Of a stretch of DNA of 10,185 nt, positions 6,875-10,185 are shown piece by piece. Origin of the DNA: Candidatus Competibacteraceae bacterium (GTDB lineage Bacteria > Pseudomonadota > Gammaproteobacteria > Competibacterales > Competibacteraceae); contig JAGRHM010000542.1 in the NCBI GenBank assembly GCA_020445005.1, positions 1 through 10,185 of the forward strand, given 5' to 3'. A model generated the notes under the pieces. The model was given only the letters and a program-made list of their open reading frames with translations. It was not told where the DNA came from and ran no database searches. A program made the translations under genes and the position numbers. Position 1 is the first letter of the stretch; every line of letters starts with the position of its first letter.

Positions 6875-7975
6875 ATGCCGGATTGGACACTGATCACCCT
6901 GACCGGGGCGCTATCCATTGTTTTTGTGGCCTGGGCGCTCATCCAGATCTTCCTTAAAGGTCCCAGTCTGCGAAATTATGATCAATCGCTGCCAGATTCG
7001 CGCATCGGGTCGCGGAACCACGCCAGCTCGGAACATCAAGAGGTCTTGCGCCGGCTGGGACAGGCGCAGACTGAAATTCGCGCCGCGTCCAGAAAAGAAT
7101 GGCTGCCCACCGTCCGCAAAGTGATGGCGCGCGGTTTTTTCGAACCGCCTCTGCTGGTCAGCAACTCGGGATACCAAGTTCGGGAGGTTGATGCCGGTGG
7201 CGTCCCTAGCGAGTGGGTGCTGGCCCCCGACTCTGACCCGGATCGCCGCTTACTTTATCTGCATGGCGGCAGTTTCATCAGCGGGTGCCCGCATGGCCAT
7301 CGGGTCATCACCACGCAACTGGCCCGAGTTACCGGGGCCTCGGTGCTGGCGCTGGATTATCGGCTGATGCCGGAACATACCCGGCGGGATTTGATCGCAG
7401 ATTGTCAGACCAGCTATCGTTGGATTCTCGACCACGGTCCCGAAGGACCAGCGCCCATCCGGGAATTATTTGTCGCTGGTGATTCGGCGGGCGGCGGTCT
7501 GGCGTTGATGCTGATCGCCTGGGCGCGCGACGAAGGGTTGCGCGCGGCTAACGGCGCGATCGCGCTCTCGCCCGGCGTTGATATGACCTTTTCCAGTCCT
7601 ACCCTCAAGAGTAATATCCCATCTGACTGGATGCTTGGTCCAGGTCTTGGTAAATTCATGAAGATTCCTTTCTCCATTCGCCTGCTCATTTTCTGGGCTA
7701 TCAATCGCATGAGGCCGCCGCATCCATTGATTTCGCCGATTTTCGGCGATTTGTCGGGACTGCCGCCAATTCTGGTGCAGGTCAGCGAAGCCGAGATGAT
7801 GCTGGGCGACGCCCGCCGCTATGTGAACAAGGCGCGTGCCGCCGGAACCCAGGCGAAGCTGGAAACCTGGCCGGGTATGCTGCATGTTTGGCATTTGTTT
7901 GAACCGATTCTGCCGGAAGCGCAGGAGGCGTTGGAACGGATCGGGCAATTCGTAGCGCGCTGCTCCGTCAAATAG
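6875..7975 (+). CDS. Membrane-anchored alpha/beta hydrolase, HSL / family IV esterase type
   Basis: Likely a carboxylic ester hydrolase; the natural substrate is unknown. The 366-residue protein begins with a hydrophobic segment (about 6-27, LITLTGALSIVFVAWALIQIF) that could be an N-terminal anchor, then a helical cap region (48-90), then the alpha/beta-hydrolase core. Visible family motifs are the oxyanion-hole HGGSF (130-134), DYRLMPEH (161-168), and the nucleophile elbow GDSAGGG with Ser204. The catalytic His is His337 in GMLHVWHLF. The acid site is in VSEAEMMLGDA (303-313), where Glu307 probably replaces the usual Asp. GGGAG lies 9 bases before the ATG. Its stop codon directly abuts the stop of the next, convergent gene. 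The family includes esterases, lipases and deacetylases. Confidence 0.9.
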   Translation: MPDWTLITLTGALSIVFVAWALIQIFLKGPSLRNYDQSLPDSRIGSRNHASSEHQEVLRRLGQAQTEIRAASRKEWLPTVRKVMARGFFEPPLLVSNSGYQVREVDAGGVPSEWVLAPDSDPDRRLLYLHGGSFISGCPHGHRVITTQLARVTGASVLALDYRLMPEHTRRDLIADCQTSYRWILDHGPEGPAPIRELFVAGDSAGGGLALMLIAWARDEGLRAANGAIALSPGVDMTFSSPTLKSNIPSDWMLGPGLGKFMKIPFSIRLLIFWAINRMRPPHPLISPIFGDLSGLPPILVQVSEAEMMLGDARRYVNKARAAGTQAKLETWPGMLHVWHLFEPILPEAQEALERIGQFVARCSVK

Positions 7976-8467
7976 TCAAAGAGTCACCCAGTCCATCCAC
8001 GCTTCAACATCAGGCCGCGCCAGCAACCGGCGGGCAAACTCGATGGCCGCCGCAAGGTGAGTTTCCGCCGTCACGCTTAAAGGTTCGCCCAACGCAAAGC
8101 GCTCGCCACGAATCGCCAGTTGAAAGGCGGGCGGCGGTGGCGTGTGGTTAATTTGTTGATAGACATGCAGGACCGCAGGCGGCGACAGCGCATGACTGGT
8201 GTAGCTGGTATCCCGCGCCGGTTGCAACTGGGTGAACTGATACGGGGCCGGACAGGATATGCTGGCGTCGACAAATAGGGCCAACGTCCGACCCTCTAGA
8301 TCGACCGCATGTTCGATTTGCAACTGGAAGTCGGTTAGCAACTCAATGTTCCCCCAGTCGCCGCGTTGTTCCTGCTCAGCCGCCAAGCGTTCCAGAAACA
8401 GGGGACCCAGCGCATCATCGCCCCGACTGGGGTTGCCAACGGCCAGCATCAGGATCGTTTGCGTCAA
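7976..8467 (-). CDS. [NiFe]-hydrogenase maturation protease (HycI/HupD/HoxW family)
   Basis: Cuts the C-terminal tail from the hydrogenase large subunit after nickel insertion. I choose TTG 8467-8465 as the start: GGAGGA sits 7 bases upstream, and it yields 163 residues, the family's size. The frame stays open to 8644, but that extension would overlap the divergent Uma2 gene. Visible motifs are GNPSRGDDALGP (11-22; Asp18 corresponds to the nickel-sensing acid, D16 in E. coli HycI), FVDAS (65-69; Asp67) and SHALSP (91-96; His92). The FQLQIEHAVDLEG stretch (47-59) resembles, from memory, proteases that serve bidirectional NAD-linked (Hox) hydrogenases, so the subgroup is less certain. No hydrogenase structural or hyp gene is in the window. 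Confidence 0.88.
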   Translation of the reverse strand: MTQTILMLAVGNPSRGDDALGPLFLERLAAEQEQRGDWGNIELLTDFQLQIEHAVDLEGRTLALFVDASISCPAPYQFTQLQPARDTSYTSHALSPPAVLHVYQQINHTPPPPAFQLAIRGERFALGEPLSVTAETHLAAAIEFARRLLARPDVEAWMDWVTL

Positions 8468-8579
8468 GATGACTTCCTCCTGATCAGTGAATTGGCGCGC
8501 GTACTGTTGGAAAAGGCGGGTTCGTGTTTCAATGCGGTAGAATCTTGCCTGACAGGCCCTGTTTCTGATGGAGGGTATT

Positions 8580-9302
8580 ATGACAGCAACGGCGCTGAAA
8601 GCCCCAACCCCGAAAACGCCTCTCCCTGCGCTGGCGGAGGTCATTTACCCTGACAGCGACGGCCAACCGATGGCGGACAACACCCGACAATTCGACTATA
8701 TCGTCATGATTCAAGGCGGTTTAGCCGCAATGTTCGCCGACCGGCCCGAGGTATTCGTCGCCGGCGACCTGCTCTGGTACCCGGTGGAAGGTCGCCCCGC
8801 TATCCGTATCGCGCCGGATGCCCTCGTGGCGTTCGGTCGCCCGAAGGGTTATCGCGGTTCGTACATCCAGCACCGCGAAGGAGGCATCGCGCCGCAAGTC
8901 GTATTCGAGGTGTTGTCGCCGGGCAATACCCCGGCGGAGATGAGAAAGAAGCTCCAGTTCTATGACCGCTACGGCGTGGAGGAGTATTACGAATACGATC
9001 CGGACCGCGGAACGCTGCGAGGCTGGCTGCGCCGGGAGGGCGGGTTGCAGGCTGTCGATCCGCTGCACGACTGGGTCAGTCCGCGCCTGGGCATCCGCTT
9101 CGACCTGGAGGGCCTCGATTTGGTGGTGTATCGCCCGGATGGGCGGCGCTTCGAGACCTTCCTGGAACTGGAACAACGCGCCGAAGCCGAACGCCAGCGC
9201 GCCGAGATGGAGCGGCAAAAGGTGAGCGTCGAACGCCAGCGCGCCGAACGCTTGGCGGAACGATTACGCGCTTTGGGGATCGATCCAGACGAGGAGAGGT
9301 AA
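8580..9302 (+). CDS. Uma2 family endonuclease (DUF820) with C-terminal coiled coil
   Basis: Uma2/DUF820 proteins have a restriction-endonuclease-like (PD-(D/E)XK type) fold; their biological targets are largely unknown. This 240-residue copy has the family pattern: Asp80 in IAPDALVAFG, Glu110 in VVFEVLSPGN, then EMRKKLQFYDRYGVEEYYEYDP (120-141). The C-terminal 45 residues (about 193-235) are charged and helical, with repeated ERQRAE units that should form a coiled coil. The start at ATG 8580 has GGAGG 5 bases upstream; ATG 8568 is in frame but overlaps that ribosome binding site. It is divergent from the hydrogenase protease, with a 112-bp spacer. Such genes often occur in many copies per genome, so its job here cannot be read from its neighbours. 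Confidence 0.9.
   Translation: MTATALKAPTPKTPLPALAEVIYPDSDGQPMADNTRQFDYIVMIQGGLAAMFADRPEVFVAGDLLWYPVEGRPAIRIAPDALVAFGRPKGYRGSYIQHREGGIAPQVVFEVLSPGNTPAEMRKKLQFYDRYGVEEYYEYDPDRGTLRGWLRREGGLQAVDPLHDWVSPRLGIRFDLEGLDLVVYRPDGRRFETFLELEQRAEAERQRAEMERQKVSVERQRAERLAERLRALGIDPDEER
9188..9247 (+). repeat. Direct 18-bp repeat coding the Uma2 coiled-coil units
   Basis: An identical 18-base word (CGAACGCCAGCGCGCCGA) occurs at 9188-9205 and 9230-9247, 42 bases apart, which is 14 codons or two heptads. It encodes the repeated ERQRAE units. A related, diverged unit (ATGGAGCGGCAAAAG) lies between. The pattern suggests growth of the coiled coil by in-frame duplication. Confidence 0.7.
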
Positions 9303-9308
9303 AACTGG

Positions 9309-9369
9309 CGATCCGCGATCCGTGACCGGTGGGCGGTTCTGTCATTGCTCGCTGCGCATACACGGATCG
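9309..9369. repeat. Tandem 7-mer and 9-bp inverted repeat at the convergent gene ends
   Basis: CGATCCG occurs twice in tandem (9309-9315 and 9316-9322), just after the Uma2 stop. CGATCCGTG (9316-9324) has a perfect inverted copy CACGGATCG at 9361-9369, inside the end of the opposite gene. A hairpin would have a 36-base loop and no T-run. It could affect transcript ends of the two convergent genes, or be chance. Confidence 0.3.
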
Positions 9370-9695
9370 ATCCAGGCCCGGAAGCGTCCACCCGTCTGCA
9401 CCCGGAACCCGGGCTGCAAGGTAATCCGCGCGCCCGCTCGCAGCGTCGCAGCACCGGCGGCGCTCACCACATACGTCGAACCAGCGGTAATGCTGCTGCA
9501 GGCTGTGTGTGTCACTGCGGCGTTCACTGTCGTGTTTTGCAGCGTCAGTTGGTCGGGATATGCGCAGGGTGTGCTTCTGATATGGATCGTTTGCCAATCG
9601 TTCAATGGGCCTAGCATACCTTGGCCATTGATGGCTATTCTCCCATCTGGAACCCAATTTGAGCCACAGTCTGATGGATAAAAATCATAGCCCAC
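9342..9695 (-). CDS. C-terminal fragment of a frameshifted, probably secreted protein
   Basis: Function not recognised. The open frame covers 9713 to 9342; a GTG at 9695 is the first possible start, but no ribosome binding site supports independent translation. It reads on from the upstream minus-strand frame if one base is removed in AAAGGG at 9711-9706, so this is most likely the C-terminal part of one protein. The last 65 residues are beta-rich, with LTLQNTTVNAAV, then CSSITAGSTYVVSAAG, then LRAGARITLQPGFRVQTGGRFRA. This repeating hydrophobic/Gly pattern resembles C-terminal beta-stack domains of secreted or surface proteins. Three cysteines are seen besides the C-terminal one (in SDCGSN, STPCAYP and HTACSS). 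Residues before that (about 1-45) have a DGRIAINGQG motif. Confidence 0.6.
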   Translation of the reverse strand: MGYDFYPSDCGSNWVPDGRIAINGQGMLGPLNDWQTIHIRSTPCAYPDQLTLQNTTVNAAVTHTACSSITAGSTYVVSAAGAATLRAGARITLQPGFRVQTGGRFRAWIDPCMRSEQ

Positions 9696-9696
9696 T

Positions 9697-10185
9697 CTAA
9701 CCAGACCCTTTCCTTAGAATGCGCACCTGTATGGAGCCGTTCCATGATAAAGAGCTGGCGGATTGGTCAATCATGACGCAACGACTCCATGCATGAGTCG
9801 TTTTTCCTTTTTCCGACAGTTCAACTCTAAGCGAGGGTAGATGCGATTGAGGATCGATAATACTATTGTCAATAGTCCAGTTGCCAGGATCGTCCTTGCA
9901 CGAAAAACCGTCGCCAGGTCCACACTCCAGATAGTTAGTGCAAAAAAGGTCTTCTGCTTCGCACATATTCCTTCCGGCATGTCCGTCAACATTCAAATCC
10001 CACCAGTCCCTGAAATCTCTTGAAAAAATTTGCTCGGCGATATCGATTTGATCGCCTTGTTGGGATTCCGTGTATAAACGCGGCGATGTAAACCAAACTG
10101 TGGTGGGTTCAAAAGGACTGTTGGATTCGAGCCAAAAGAAAAGCGATTTAGGTTGTTCAATAGACCTGCTCCGAAATATGTAGCA
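9697..10185 (-). CDS. Middle part of a frameshifted, cysteine-containing, probably secreted protein (5' end outside the window)
   Basis: Function not recognised. The frame is open from 10185 to the TAG at 9699-9697, 162 codons, so the gene begins to the right of the window. A TTG at 9996 could be called as a start, but reading continues cleanly upstream (for example FFWLESNSPFEPTTVWFTSP), so it should not be used. The protein is rich in Trp, Cys, Asp and Gly. Cysteines cluster in NMCEAEDLFCTNYLECGPG and FSCKDD, suggesting disulfides in an exported protein. A DLNVDG sequence (9999-9982) looks like the first half of a calcium-binding loop. The frame ends in ILRKGSG and stop, while a one-base shift joins it to the beta-rich C-terminal fragment. 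GC content is clearly lower than in the genes to the left. Confidence 0.6.
   Translation of the reverse strand, partial: CYIFRSRSIEQPKSLFFWLESNSPFEPTTVWFTSPRLYTESQQGDQIDIAEQIFSRDFRDWWDLNVDGHAGRNMCEAEDLFCTNYLECGPGDGFSCKDDPGNWTIDNSIIDPQSHLPSLRVELSEKGKTTHAWSRCVMIDQSASSLSWNGSIQVRILRKGSG

Noticed and set aside
8468..8644. N-terminal extension of the hydrogenase protease
   Set aside because: It would overlap the divergent Uma2 gene, and a strong GGAGGA directly precedes TTG 8467.
9307..9330. Possible terminator after the Uma2 gene
   Set aside because: The short repeats there form no compact GC stem with a T-run.
1..10185. CRISPR array, tRNA, rRNA, insertion sequence or phage module
   Set aside because: No regularly spaced repeats, cloverleaf-like gene, transposase, integrase or terminal inverted repeats were seen.

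Overview
The window looks like a piece of a GC-rich gammaproteobacterial chromosome. The main evidence is the minus-strand block ndk, rlmN, pilF, rodZ, hisS (read right to left), which is a familiar neighbourhood in Gammaproteobacteria that make type IV pili. Genus-level placement is not possible from the sequence alone. An environmental lineage such as Competibacteraceae is a guess, based on the mix of a Uma2-family nuclease, an orphan hydrogenase protease and a surface-type protein.

Layout. Positions 1-4925 are a tightly packed minus-strand block: hisG (4925-4053), ndk (3873-3442), rlmN (start revised to GTG 3407, end 2307), pilF (2294-1530), rodZ (1526-441) and the first 131 codons of hisS (394-1, running off the left edge). 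Gaps in this block are 3 to 46 bp, apart from about 180 bp between hisG and ndk that holds promoter-like hexamers and a perfect palindrome. The usual ispG between rodZ and hisS is absent; a 28-bp GC-rich inverted repeat sits there and covers the hisS ribosome binding site. From 5007 the genes alternate in direction: nfi (endonuclease V, +), an unrecognised 350-residue protein with coiled-coil potential (-), a membrane-anchored HSL-type alpha/beta hydrolase (+), a [NiFe]-hydrogenase maturation protease (-, start revised to TTG 8467) and a Uma2-family nuclease (+).

From about 9342 to the right edge lies the 3' part of one minus-strand gene for a probably secreted, cysteine-containing protein. 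It is split into two reading frames by a one-base shift near 9706-9711. The upstream frame is open to the end of the window, so the gene starts outside. GC content falls to about 46% here (hand count of 9961-10140), against about 63% in a sampled core-gene stretch (5281-5340).

Functionally the left half is housekeeping: nucleotide pools (Ndk), rRNA/tRNA methylation (RlmN), pilus secretin assembly (PilF), cell shape (RodZ), histidine synthesis and tRNA charging (HisG, HisS), and repair of deaminated DNA (Nfi). The right half is accessory. I found no CRISPR array, tRNA, rRNA, insertion sequence or phage gene. No clearly new multi-gene system is visible. The best leads are the frameshifted surface-type gene, the unknown coiled-coil protein, the standalone HisG of unusual type and the missing ispG.
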